DNA of 8,805 nt from Chloroflexota bacterium (GCA_963169135.1 CAUJEQ010000018.1:1-8805), one strand, 5' to 3'; positions 1 through 6,259 are shown, counted from the first letter of the stretch. Notes: generated by a model not told the origin, from the letters alone. Program-made: numbers and translations.

Positions 1-42
1 GCAAGCGCGAAGCGCCCCCGGCGTGTTACCCTACGGCGTCGG

Positions 43-119
43 CGGGGTGTAGCTCAGCCTGGCAGAGCGCTACGTTCGGGACGTAGAGGCCACAGGTTCA
101 AATCCTGTCACCCCGACCA
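43..119 (+). tRNA. tRNA-Pro (anticodon CGG)
   Basis: A complete cloverleaf can be drawn. The acceptor stem CGGGGTG (43-49) pairs perfectly with CACCCCG (109-115), followed by discriminator A116 and an encoded CCA (117-119). The anticodon stem CTACG/CGTAG (70-74 and 82-86) encloses the loop TTCGGGA, placing anticodon CGG at 77-79, which reads proline codon CCG. The T arm ACAGG/CCTGT (92-96 and 104-108) holds the loop TTCAAAT. CCG is a frequent proline codon in such a GC-rich genome. A weak -10-like TACCCT at 27-32 lies ten bases before the 5' end, but the -35 region is at the window edge and cannot be judged. No terminator is obvious in the 79 bases before the next gene's stop codon. Confidence 0.97.
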
Positions 120-198
120 TTTCCCTTTCCCGAAACCCCAGTTCCACTTCCACCAGAGTCCCCTCTGCGCCCGGCGGCGGCCATGCCGCTCGCGGCAC

Positions 199-1521
199 TC
201 AGCGTCCCGGCGGAACGGCCACCACGGTCCCGGGAGTACCAACCTGCTCATGTTCACCATCCGGCGAAATTCCTGAGCCTGCACGCGTCCGTACGCGATA
301 GGCGGCTGCCAGGACGATGCCACCGGCACTGACCCCGGCCACGAGAAGGAGCGCGGTCCGGACGCCCAGGTGTTCGCCCAGGAACCCCGTCAGGAAGCCG
401 CCGATCGGTGTGGACCCGGCGAACAGCAGGAAGAAGATGCTCATGACTCGCCCGCGGAGTTCGTCGGGCACCATCACCTGGAGCGACGTGTTGATGGTGG
501 TGGAGAACGACACGCCTGCCGCACCCAGGACGAACAGCAACGCGAGCGTCACGACGTATACCGAGGACAGGGCGACAGCCGCCAGGACGACCACGAATGC
601 CGTCGCGATCAGAAGAAGTCCCTTTTGGCCCGGCCGGCCGACGGCTGCCATCACGAGCGCCGCCACAAGGCTCCCCGCTCCCATCGCCGACGTGAGGAGC
701 CCGAACTGTTGCGGGCCCACCTTCAGGACGAACTCGGCAACAAGCGGGATTACGACAGTGAAGTTGAACCCGAACGTCCCGATGACAGCCAGGAGGATGA
801 AGAGGAAGAGCACCGGGGGAGTGCCCCACGAATAGGCAAGCCCTTCGCGGATCTGGTGGAAGATGTTCCCGGTGGCTGGCTTTCGCGGTACCGCGCGGAA
901 CTCAGCCGGCCGCATCATCGCATAGGCCAGCAACACCGCCAGGTAGCTCGCCGCGTTGGCTGCAAACGCCGGAGCGATGCCAATCACCGCGATCGTGACG
1001 CCGGCCACCGCCGGCCCGGTGATCCGGGCCACGTTGAAGACGCTCGAGTTCAACGCTACCGCGTTCACGACCTGCTCGCGCCCAACGAGCTCCACCGCGA
1101 ACGATTGCCGCACCGGACCGTCGAACGCGTTCACCGTGCCCAACGCCAGGGCGAGCACGTAGATGTGCCAGAGCTCCACCGTACCTGTCGCAACGAGGAT
1201 CGCCAGCGTCGTTGCCTGCGCCATCGCCAGCGCCTGGGTGGTGACCAGCACCCGCCGCTTCGGAAGCCGATCAGCAAAGGCGCCGCCAAATAGCGCAAAG
1301 AGGGTGATCGGCAGGAACTGCAGTGTCGTGACGGTGCCCAACGCCAGCGGTGAGCCAGTCAGCCGGAGCACCAGCCACGCTTGAGCCGTCGTTTGCATCC
1401 ACGTGCCGACGAGCGAGACCATCTGTCCGAGGAAGTAGACCCGGTAGTTGTAGATCCGAAGCGAGCCGAACTGCCGGGCGACAAGGGCGCGAAGTCGGCC
1501 GGGGGTGGATGGGGCCAGCAT
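199..1521 (-). CDS. MFS transporter, EntS/MFS_3-like exporter
   Basis: A 440-residue polytopic inner-membrane protein of the major facilitator superfamily, probably a proton-driven efflux pump. After a short basic N-terminus with the pattern FGSLRIYNYRVYFLGQ (about residues 18-33), it shows alternating hydrophobic helices. The MFS motif A appears as GGAFADRLPKRR at residues 79-90 in the loop between helices 2 and 3. A second family-typical stretch, PDELRGRVMS to GGFLTGFLGE (about 352-383), corresponds to the repeated loop in the C-terminal half. The NYRxYFxGQxVSxxGTWMQ start is characteristic of the EntS/MFS_3 branch (siderophore, macrolide or drug export); the substrate cannot be told. Length is normal. 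The ATG at 1521 is the first in-frame start and lacks a clear Shine-Dalgarno, but a candidate promoter with a MerR-like dyad ends just upstream (1529-1559). Transcribed divergently from the methyltransferase gene. Confidence 0.93.
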   Translation of the reverse strand: MLAPSTPGRLRALVARQFGSLRIYNYRVYFLGQMVSLVGTWMQTTAQAWLVLRLTGSPLALGTVTTLQFLPITLFALFGGAFADRLPKRRVLVTTQALAMAQATTLAILVATGTVELWHIYVLALALGTVNAFDGPVRQSFAVELVGREQVVNAVALNSSVFNVARITGPAVAGVTIAVIGIAPAFAANAASYLAVLLAYAMMRPAEFRAVPRKPATGNIFHQIREGLAYSWGTPPVLFLFILLAVIGTFGFNFTVVIPLVAEFVLKVGPQQFGLLTSAMGAGSLVAALVMAAVGRPGQKGLLLIATAFVVVLAAVALSSVYVVTLALLFVLGAAGVSFSTTINTSLQVMVPDELRGRVMSIFFLLFAGSTPIGGFLTGFLGEHLGVRTALLLVAGVSAGGIVLAAAYRVRTRAGSGISPDGEHEQVGTPGTVVAVPPGR

Positions 1522-1528
1522 CCCAGTC

Positions 1529-1559
1529 AGTTTACCCTAACGTACAGGTTAAGGTTAAG
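1529..1559 (-). promoter_or_regulatory. Putative MerR-type operator/promoter of the MFS gene
   Basis: On the minus strand the half-sites ACCTTAAC (1555-1548) and GTTAGGGT (1541-1534) form an inverted repeat, matching at 7 of 8 positions, separated by six bases (CTGTAC). It lies between a -35-like element (TTAACC 1558-1553, or CTTAAC 1559-1554) and a -10-like TAAACT (1534-1529), giving an unusually long 18-19 bp spacer. A dyad centred in an over-long spacer is the hallmark of promoters activated by MerR-family regulators. The -10 ends 7 bases before the MFS ATG, so transcription would begin at or one base before the start codon, implying a leaderless mRNA. No regulator gene is encoded in the window. 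Promoter hexamers match the sigma-70 consensus at only 4 of 6 positions each. Confidence 0.55.
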
Positions 1560-1625
1560 TGAGGACGCCACCGGTGCAATGATCCCCGGCCCCGGCGCCT
1601 TCGTGCCCCTGACGCCCCGCTCGGT

Positions 1626-1631
1626 GATAAT
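1626..1631 (+). promoter_or_regulatory. Candidate -10 element of the methyltransferase gene
   Basis: GATAAT matches the TATAAT consensus at 5 of 6 positions and lies 8 bases before the ATG at 1640. Transcription would start around 1638-1640, so the message would have almost no leader, consistent with the absence of a Shine-Dalgarno sequence. No convincing -35 hexamer is seen 16-19 bases upstream. Confidence 0.4.
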
Positions 1632-1639
1632 CCACCCAC

Positions 1640-2269
1640 ATGGCCACCCCAACCTCGCACCGCGTCGTCATCGACCTCGGTTGCGGCTTCCGCAAGAAGC
1701 CCGGCGCCATCGGCTTCGATATCGCCCGCATCCCCGGCGTCGATGTGATCTGCGATGTGATGCGGCCGCTTCCCCTCCGCGATGACTCGATCGACGAGAT
1801 CCAGGCCTCCCACATCGTCGAACACGTCGATGACCTGATGGCGTTCATGGGCGAGATCTGGCGCGTCTGCAAGCCTGGCGCGCTCGTCTACCTCCGCTTT
1901 CCCCACGGCTCGTCGAAGTACGTCACCTGGAAAGACCCGACCCACAAGCGAGGTGTCTTCCTCGCCACCTTCGAATACTTCGACCCCAACACCTTCGATG
2001 GCCGTGCCTGGGGCTACTACCACCCGGCCAAGTTCGAAATCACCCGCCAGCAGCTCAACTTCAACATGAACGCGGACACCTGGCAGCCAAAATGGGCGCG
2101 CCGCATCGCCGGCAAGGTGTTCGATACGCTGGCGAACTACAACGGCCGCGCCCAGTACTTCTGCGAACGCTTCTGGGGCAACTGGGTCGGCATGGAAGAG
2201 GCGCACATCTGGATGCGCGCGATCAAGCCCGCCGAGGATGAGCCGTCCGCCGAGCCGGCAACCGCCTGA
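1640..2269 (+). CDS. Class I SAM-dependent methyltransferase (Methyltransf_11-like)
   Basis: A 209-residue cytoplasmic enzyme with a Rossmann-type SAM fold. Motif I is VIDLGCGFRKKPGAIGFD (residues 10-27), with the glycine-rich SAM loop at DLGCG (12-16) and the ribose-binding acidic residue D27. The stretch DVMRPLPLRDDSID (39-52) is the usual segment before strand 4, followed by ASHIVEHV (56-63) and RVCKPGALVYLRFPH (75-89). The LGCG-x-KxPGxIGxD variant plus a PH-DPTH-R pattern (88-104) is typical of small methyltransferases often found in polysaccharide or lipid loci, but no glycosyltransferase lies nearby, so the acceptor is unknown. The C-terminal third (about 125-209) is rich in aromatic residues and less recognisable. 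The start is ATG 1640; no Shine-Dalgarno is seen. It converges on the gene ending at 2274. Confidence 0.88.
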   Translation: MATPTSHRVVIDLGCGFRKKPGAIGFDIARIPGVDVICDVMRPLPLRDDSIDEIQASHIVEHVDDLMAFMGEIWRVCKPGALVYLRFPHGSSKYVTWKDPTHKRGVFLATFEYFDPNTFDGRAWGYYHPAKFEITRQQLNFNMNADTWQPKWARRIAGKVFDTLANYNGRAQYFCERFWGNWVGMEEAHIWMRAIKPAEDEPSAEPATA

Positions 2270-2273
2270 GCTG

Positions 2274-2639
2274 CTACGCCGCCCGCCCGAACCAGCCCCA
2301 CGCGGCCACCGGTTCGTTCCCGGCCACTGGCCGCCGGATCGGCAGCCAGAGCGGCGACAGGACGTTATCGAGCCGACCCGGAGCGGCGGCCTGTGGACGC
2401 GTCGTCTCCCAGCAGGCCTCGGCTGTTGCCACTGGCGGCAAAGCCTTGGCGGCAGCCATGTCCACCTCGCGCTCGGAGCGGACCTTCAGCCCCCAGGCCT
2501 TCAGCGCCGCCGTGATGATCTCCAGCGAAGCATCATCTTCAAGGTAGACGACGTCACGCGATTCTGCCGAGACCACCGTCACCGGGCGGGCCGGGGCTTC
2601 GCGTTCGAACGACTTCGGGACAGGCCTCAAGTACCTCAT
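2274..2639 (-). CDS. Hypothetical protein, 121 aa
   Basis: I do not recognise this protein. Support for coding comes from a continuous 121-codon frame with GC-ending codons like its neighbours, a sensible mixed composition, an ATG preceded by a purine-rich AAGAAGAGA about 5 bases upstream, and its fit into the gap between two genes. The first 60 residues look folded, with a possible strand (residues 27-33, RDVVYLE) and an amphipathic helix (37-50, ASLEIITAALKAWG). The remainder is Pro/Ala/Trp-rich and ends WGWFGRAA. There is no signal peptide or membrane segment. It is convergent with the methyltransferase gene, with only 4 bases between the stop codons and no terminator between them. The overlapping plus-strand frame at 2238-2714 is Arg/Pro-rich and looks like a shadow. 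Confidence 0.5.
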   Translation of the reverse strand: MRYLRPVPKSFEREAPARPVTVVSAESRDVVYLEDDASLEIITAALKAWGLKVRSEREVDMAAAKALPPVATAEACWETTRPQAAAPGRLDNVLSPLWLPIRRPVAGNEPVAAWGWFGRAA

Positions 2640-2823
2640 GCTTGTCTCTTCTTAACGGACGCCTCCGCGGGGCCGGACAGCACCGAAGCGACCTGTTCAG
2701 TGAACGGCCAGTAGAGTGCCGGAAACGCCCACCCCGGAATGCAAAATGCCTGTAAACGGTGTGCGAAATCGCGCCCGGATGGCCCCTTTGGTGGACGCCC
2801 GGGGACACCGTGAAGGCAATGCC

Positions 2824-3777
2824 CTACAGGCTCTTCGCGGCGGGCGCGACCTCGGCCGCGAGGAACTCCGGCACCGTGTCGTCATCGAAGCTGAAGTGCT
2901 GGAATTGCACCTCCTGCAGGCCCAGTTCCGCATACTTCCCGAGCACTTGCAGCACCTCGTCCTGGCCGCCGACCATCATCCCCCGCCCACGCAGCACCTG
3001 GCGGTAATCGGCGGGCTTCGTGCCCGCGGGCGCGCCCCACATCCGCATCATCCGCTCCGTCGCACTGTCGAGTGAGCGCTGATCCGGGCCGATGACCGCG
3101 AAGGTCATCATCGAGCGCCGGATGGTCGCCGGGTCGCGGCCTTCCGCCTCGCAGTGCCGTTCGAGTACCTGCACCTTTCCGGCGTACCCGTCGGGCGCGA
3201 CGTTCACCGCGTTCCACTCGTTCGCGTAGCGCGCCACCAGCTTGAGCGTCCGCTTTTCACCGCTGCCGCCGATGAGGATGGGTGGCCGTCCCGCCGTCGG
3301 TTTCGGTTGACAGTCCGCGCCATCAAGCCGGTAGTGCCTGCCCTCGAACGTCGCCGGGCCGGGGGCCCAGAGCGCCTGCACCACCTGGATCGCCTCTTCG
3401 AGCCGGTCGAACCGCTCCTTCACCGGCGGGAAGGGGATGCCATAGGCCCTGTGCTCTGCCTCGTTCCAGCCCGCCCCCATGCCCATGACGAACCGGCCCG
3501 CGCTCAACTGGTCGATCTGCGCGGCCATCCGCCCCACGTCCACCGGCGAGCGGAACGTGACTGGCGAGACCAGCGGCCCAAAGCGGATCGTCGAGGTCTC
3601 CCTTGCCGCCACCGCGAACGACAGGTATGCCTCCAGGGAATCCTGTTGCGGCCCGATGAAGTAGTGGTCGGAACGGAATACCGTCGGGAATCCGAGGCGT
3701 TCGGCCAGCTTCAGGATGTGGATCCAGCGCTCCCACGTGAGCCCGTTCTGTCCCTCGACCATCAATCCGATATCCAT
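2824..3777 (-). CDS. LLM-class (F420-type) flavin/deazaflavin-dependent oxidoreductase
   Basis: A soluble TIM-barrel enzyme of the bacterial luciferase-like monooxygenase family, in the branch that usually uses coenzyme F420. With the start chosen here it has 317 residues. It opens with MDIGLMVEGQNG, followed by GFPTVFRSDHYF (29-40), where SDH lies at the end of an early barrel strand. The signature LSAGRFVMGMGAGWNEAEHRA spans residues 91-111, then RFDRLEE (122-128), PPILIGGSGEKR (165-176) and ANEWN (185-189). The frame runs open to an ATG at 3885, but the extra 36 residues are Arg/Gly-rich and unlike the family. The ATG at 3777 has GGGGG (3785-3789) 7 bases upstream, whereas the ATG at 3783 has it only 1 base away. 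FMN use and the substrate remain undetermined. It is divergent from the gene at 3891 across a gap of about 113 bases. Confidence 0.9.
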   Translation of the reverse strand: MDIGLMVEGQNGLTWERWIHILKLAERLGFPTVFRSDHYFIGPQQDSLEAYLSFAVAARETSTIRFGPLVSPVTFRSPVDVGRMAAQIDQLSAGRFVMGMGAGWNEAEHRAYGIPFPPVKERFDRLEEAIQVVQALWAPGPATFEGRHYRLDGADCQPKPTAGRPPILIGGSGEKRTLKLVARYANEWNAVNVAPDGYAGKVQVLERHCEAEGRDPATIRRSMMTFAVIGPDQRSLDSATERMMRMWGAPAGTKPADYRQVLRGRGMMVGGQDEVLQVLGKYAELGLQEVQFQHFSFDDDTVPEFLAAEVAPAAKSL

Positions 3778-3863
3778 TGCCATGCCCCCGCGATGGAACT
3801 CGCTCTCAGGAGCCGTTGTACCCCCTCCGGGCACGGCCCGCCACCGGTGCTCGCGAGCCGCGT

Positions 3864-3892
3864 TTGTCCACTTCACACAAGCCAACCATTAT
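3864..3892 (+). promoter_or_regulatory. Weak candidate promoter before the small membrane protein gene
   Basis: TTGTCC (3864-3869) and CATTAT (3887-3892) are separated by exactly 17 bases, each matching consensus at 4 of 6 positions. If real, transcription would start near 3898-3900, downstream of the ATG at 3891. That would favour the GTG at 3915 as the true start of the gene. Confidence 0.25.
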
Positions 3893-4394
3893 GTACGCAT
3901 GCTGTTCGCCCGAGTGCCCCCGGGTGTCGCGCGCTGTTGCTTTCTCCGCTTTCGCCGCTGCGCTCCTGTTGGGCGCCTCGCTGGCGCCGGACGCGCACGC
4001 CGCCAGCGCTGGAGCAACTCAGGGCAGCGATGCACGAGCCTCCGGGGTCAATACACCCCTCGCACTGGCCGGATTCGCCGTGCTCAGCAGTGGGCTGCTG
4101 GTCCTCGGCAGGTCCCGCGTCAGCCAGCGCCGCGCGGGCGAGCAGCGCACCCTCGCCCCCGCCCTGGCGCTCGCCTCCCCAGCTCCCGGGCCTACGCCCC
4201 GGAGCCCGGCCGCCGACCCGGCCGCGCTCGCGCCGCTGGCCGCCATCGCGGGAGCCCTGCACGCCACCGCCGACGCGCTCGAATCGATTGCGCCGGGGCT
4301 GACCGGCCCCGCGGCCGGCACGGTTGCCGCCTCGGCCGAACGCGTGCGGGAAGCCCAGGTGACCCTCGCGCGCTGGGTCGAATCGCGGCGCTGA
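3891..4394 (+). CDS. Small secreted/membrane-anchored Ala/Pro-rich protein, unknown function
   Basis: A 167-residue protein I cannot assign to a family. The N-terminus looks like an export signal: a basic residue (R14), a hydrophobic core at residues 15-32 and a cleavage-like AHA at 35-37. A second hydrophobic segment (55-73, TPLALAGFAVLSSGLLVLG) is followed by the basic RSRVSQRR, consistent with a membrane anchor with the rest in the cytoplasm. A Pro/Ala linker (88-115) leads to an Ala-rich, probably helical C-terminus ending in a charged stretch (150-167). Codons are GC-ending like neighbouring genes. The start is uncertain: ATG 3891 gives a Cys-containing leader (CCSPEC), while GTG 3915 gives a more standard signal peptide starting at SRAVAF. 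It lies 45 bases upstream of nhaA in the same direction and may be co-transcribed with it. Confidence 0.6.
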   Translation: MYACCSPECPRVSRAVAFSAFAAALLLGASLAPDAHAASAGATQGSDARASGVNTPLALAGFAVLSSGLLVLGRSRVSQRRAGEQRTLAPALALASPAPGPTPRSPAADPAALAPLAAIAGALHATADALESIAPGLTGPAAGTVAASAERVREAQVTLARWVESRR

Positions 4395-4403
4395 CGGGGC
4401 CAT

Positions 4404-4431
4404 TTGCCCTAGTGCGCGCAGGCCGTAGTGT
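4404..4431 (+). promoter_or_regulatory. Weak candidate promoter of nhaA
   Basis: TTGCCC (4404-4409, 4 of 6 to the -35 consensus) and TAGTGT (4426-4431, 3 of 6 to the -10 consensus) are 16 bases apart and end 8 bases before the GTG start of nhaA. As with the MFS and methyltransferase genes, this spacing would give a nearly leaderless transcript, and no Shine-Dalgarno sequence precedes the GTG. Confidence 0.25.
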
Positions 4432-4439
4432 GAGCAGTC

Positions 4440-5822
4440 GTGGGTGAATTTCTTCGCAATCCAGTCGATGGCGGCGGCCGCCAGTTCGTCGCCGAGCGCT
4501 TCATCCGCCCTATCCAGGCTTTCGCCTCCGTAGAAGCGTCCGGCGGCATCGTCCTCCTCGCGGGCGCCATCGTCGCTCTCATCTGGGCCAACTCCCCCTG
4601 GCAGGACCAGTACTTCGAGTTCTGGCACACCGAACTCGCCGTCGACCTCCACCTCTTTAGCATCGAACACAGCCTCGGCCACGCCGTGAACGACGGCCTG
4701 ATGGCCATCTTCTTCTTCGTCGTCGGCATGGAGATCAAGCGCGAGCTGGTCCACGGCGAGCTCGCCTCCCCCCGCAAGGCCTCCCTTCCCGTCGCCGCGG
4801 CCTTTGGCGGCATGGTCGTGCCGGCCCTGATCTACACGCTCTGGAACTTCGGCGGCGATGGCGCCAAGGGGTGGGGCATCCCCATGGCCACCGATATCGC
4901 CTTCGCCGTCGGCGTACTCTCGGTCGTGGGCAAGCGCGTCCCGGTCCCCCTCCAGGTCTTCCTCCTCGCCCTGGCCGTCGCCGACGACCTCGGCGCCATC
5001 GTCGTCATCGCCGTCTTTTACACCGACCAGATCGCGATCGAACCCGTGTTGTGGGCGATAGGACTGCTCGCCGCGATCATCGCCGTGAACCGCGCCGGTA
5101 TCCGTTCGACCGAGATCTACATCGCCCTTGGCATCTGCTTCTGGGCCGCCGTCCTCAAATCCGGCATCCACGCCACCGTCGCCGGCGTAGTGCTGGCGAT
5201 GCTGACTCCCTCGAAGCCCTACTTCGAGGAGGGCGAGTTCGAGGAGTCCGCGCCCGGGCTGCTCCAGCGTTACCGCGAGGCCCGCGAATCCGGCGACCAC
5301 GAGCGCGCCGAGCAAGCCCTCTCCCAGCTCGAAACGCTCACCCAGGGTACGGAGTCGCCACTCGACCGGCTCGAGCACAAGCTGGCGCCGTGGTCCAGCT
5401 ACGTCATCGTGCCGATCTTCGCCCTCGCCAACGCAGGCGTCGCGCTCTCCGGCGACATGGTCAGCAATGCTGTCAGCAGCCCCGTGACGCTTGGCGTAGC
5501 CATGGGCCTCGTGCTCGGCAAGCCCATCGGCGTGCTCCTCGCCGCCTGGCTCGCCGTGCGGGTCGGGCTCGCCCAGTTCCCCCGCGGCGTGAACCTCCAC
5601 CACATGGTCGGCGTCGGCCTCCTCGCCGGCATCGGCTTTACCGTCTCGCTCTTCGTCACCGGCCTCGCCTTCACCGACCCGGTCCTGGTCGACGAAGGCA
5701 AGGTGGGCATCCTCGCCGCCTCGACCGTCGCCGGGATCGTCGGCTTCACCTACCTCTGGTTCGCTCCGAGAGGCGGCTACTCGGACGCCGAGCACGACCT
5801 GGAAGACGCCCCCGCGGCGTAG
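4440..5822 (+). CDS. nhaA: Na+/H+ antiporter NhaA
   Basis: A 460-residue inner-membrane antiporter that exchanges internal Na+ (or Li+) for external protons, controlling pH and sodium. Diagnostic NhaA segments appear in order: NDGLMAIFFFVVGMEIKRE (84-102), MATDIAFAVGV (149-159), ALAVADDLGAIVVIAVFYT (177-195), HATVAGVVLA (244-253), FALANAGV (327-334), GKPIGV (360-365) and GIGFTVSLF near the C-terminus. D182 and D183 correspond to the Na+-binding D163/D164 of the E. coli protein, D152 to D133 and K361 to K300, so the transport site looks intact. It is longer than E. coli NhaA (388 residues), mainly because of a charged cytoplasmic-type loop at about 258-315. The start is GTG at 4440, chosen because no ATG occurs before the conserved core and the preceding residues fit the family's N-terminus. 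Confidence 0.96.
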   Translation: MGEFLRNPVDGGGRQFVAERFIRPIQAFASVEASGGIVLLAGAIVALIWANSPWQDQYFEFWHTELAVDLHLFSIEHSLGHAVNDGLMAIFFFVVGMEIKRELVHGELASPRKASLPVAAAFGGMVVPALIYTLWNFGGDGAKGWGIPMATDIAFAVGVLSVVGKRVPVPLQVFLLALAVADDLGAIVVIAVFYTDQIAIEPVLWAIGLLAAIIAVNRAGIRSTEIYIALGICFWAAVLKSGIHATVAGVVLAMLTPSKPYFEEGEFEESAPGLLQRYREARESGDHERAEQALSQLETLTQGTESPLDRLEHKLAPWSSYVIVPIFALANAGVALSGDMVSNAVSSPVTLGVAMGLVLGKPIGVLLAAWLAVRVGLAQFPRGVNLHHMVGVGLLAGIGFTVSLFVTGLAFTDPVLVDEGKVGILAASTVAGIVGFTYLWFAPRGGYSDAEHDLEDAPAA

Positions 5823-5841
5823 CGGCTGGCGCAGGACCGGG

Positions 5842-6066
5842 CCGCCCCAGCGACGACAGGCCCGCATCGGCCAGCGCCATTTGCAGCGACGCGATGTCGT
5901 GCCGCCGTAGCTCGCGATAGGCGATCAGGTTCGAAAGGCTCACCGCCTGCCCCGCGGGCAACCCGCCATGGGGCAGCTTCGCCGCAACGGCCAGCCGTTC
6001 GTAGAGCGCGAGCAACTCCTCACGGAGGGGATGTGCGTCATTCGTCGTGAGTGTCGCACGCGTGCG
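5842..6066 (-). pseudogene. Decayed N-terminal fragment of a pyruvate-kinase-like protein
   Basis: On the minus strand, downstream of a TAA at 6069-6067, an open frame reads HPLREELLALYERLA, then SLSNLIAYRELRRHDI and ALADAGLSSLGR, ending at about 5842. The NLxxYxxLRRHDxxxLQxxLxxxGLSSLGR pattern is what I recall from the N-terminal extension of a bacterial family annotated as pyruvate kinase (COG0469-like). There, this segment is followed by a Ser/His-Val sequence and then the catalytic barrel. Here the frame continues into proline/arginine-rich sequence antisense to the end of nhaA, and no kinase barrel follows. No ATG or GTG occurs in frame before the conserved part; only a TTG at 6015 could serve as a start. 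It is read as a remnant truncated at its 3' end by the nhaA junction. The family identification is from memory. Confidence 0.5.
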
Positions 6067-6069
6067 TTA

Positions 6070-6228
6070 ACACTCGGCAGGACGCATCGGGCCACTCTTC
6101 TGGGGCCTGACGCCCGGGCCAACTCCGAACCGCGCCCGGCAGGAAGCGGCACTCGACTCCCACCCCAAGGCACGCGGTAGCTCACCCACGTCGCATAACG
6201 CTACGGCGGCTCGGCCCACGCGCGCCCG
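6070..6228. other. Intergenic stretch without a recognisable gene
   Basis: Between the pyruvate-kinase-like remnant and the heptad repeat I see no protein-like frame, tRNA or clear regulatory signal. Short GC palindromes such as GCCCGGGC near 6112-6119 are expected by chance at this base composition. Together with the flanking remnant and repeat, this makes the 5823-6284 gap the only sizeable non-coding region of the window. Confidence 0.6.
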
Positions 6229-6259
6229 AATCGCAAATCGCAAATCGTGAATCGAAAAT
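6229..6259. repeat. Heptanucleotide tandem repeat (AATCGCA)n
   Basis: Four consecutive 7-base units begin with AATCG: AATCGCA (6229-6235), AATCGCA (6236-6242), AATCGTG (6243-6249) and AATCGAA (6250-6256), followed by a partial AAT. On the other strand the unit reads TGCGATT. It is strikingly A/T-richer than the surrounding sequence. Similar short heptad arrays occur between genes in cyanobacteria and several GC-rich phyla and are usually taken as slipped-strand repeats without coding function. It lies 26 bases beyond the stop codon of the ECF S component. Confidence 0.8.

Noticed and set aside
370..1293. A 307-codon plus-strand frame opposite the MFS gene
   Set aside because: Its composition is almost entirely charged and Gln/His/Arg-rich, as expected antisense to a hydrophobic transporter; no start signal or family resemblance.
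2695..2705. Palindrome GTTCAGTGAAC between two minus-strand genes
   Set aside because: A 5-1-5 inverted repeat; it is not the LexA order (GAAC...GTTC), has no promoter context and is short enough to occur by chance.
3849..3858. Perfect 10-bp palindrome GCTCGCGAGC in the divergent intergenic region
   Set aside because: GC-only palindromes of this size are common at this base composition, and it is not placed relative to any convincing promoter.
3873..5867. A 664-codon open frame on the minus strand, antisense to nhaA
   Set aside because: It is a by-product of GC-rich codons on the other strand: its translation is Asp/Glu/Gly/Arg-rich low-complexity sequence with no domain, and it spans two unrelated genes, while the plus strand carries an unmistakable NhaA.
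4871..5920. A 349-codon plus-strand frame overlapping nhaA
   Set aside because: Its translation is Arg/Pro/His-rich shadow sequence in another frame of nhaA.
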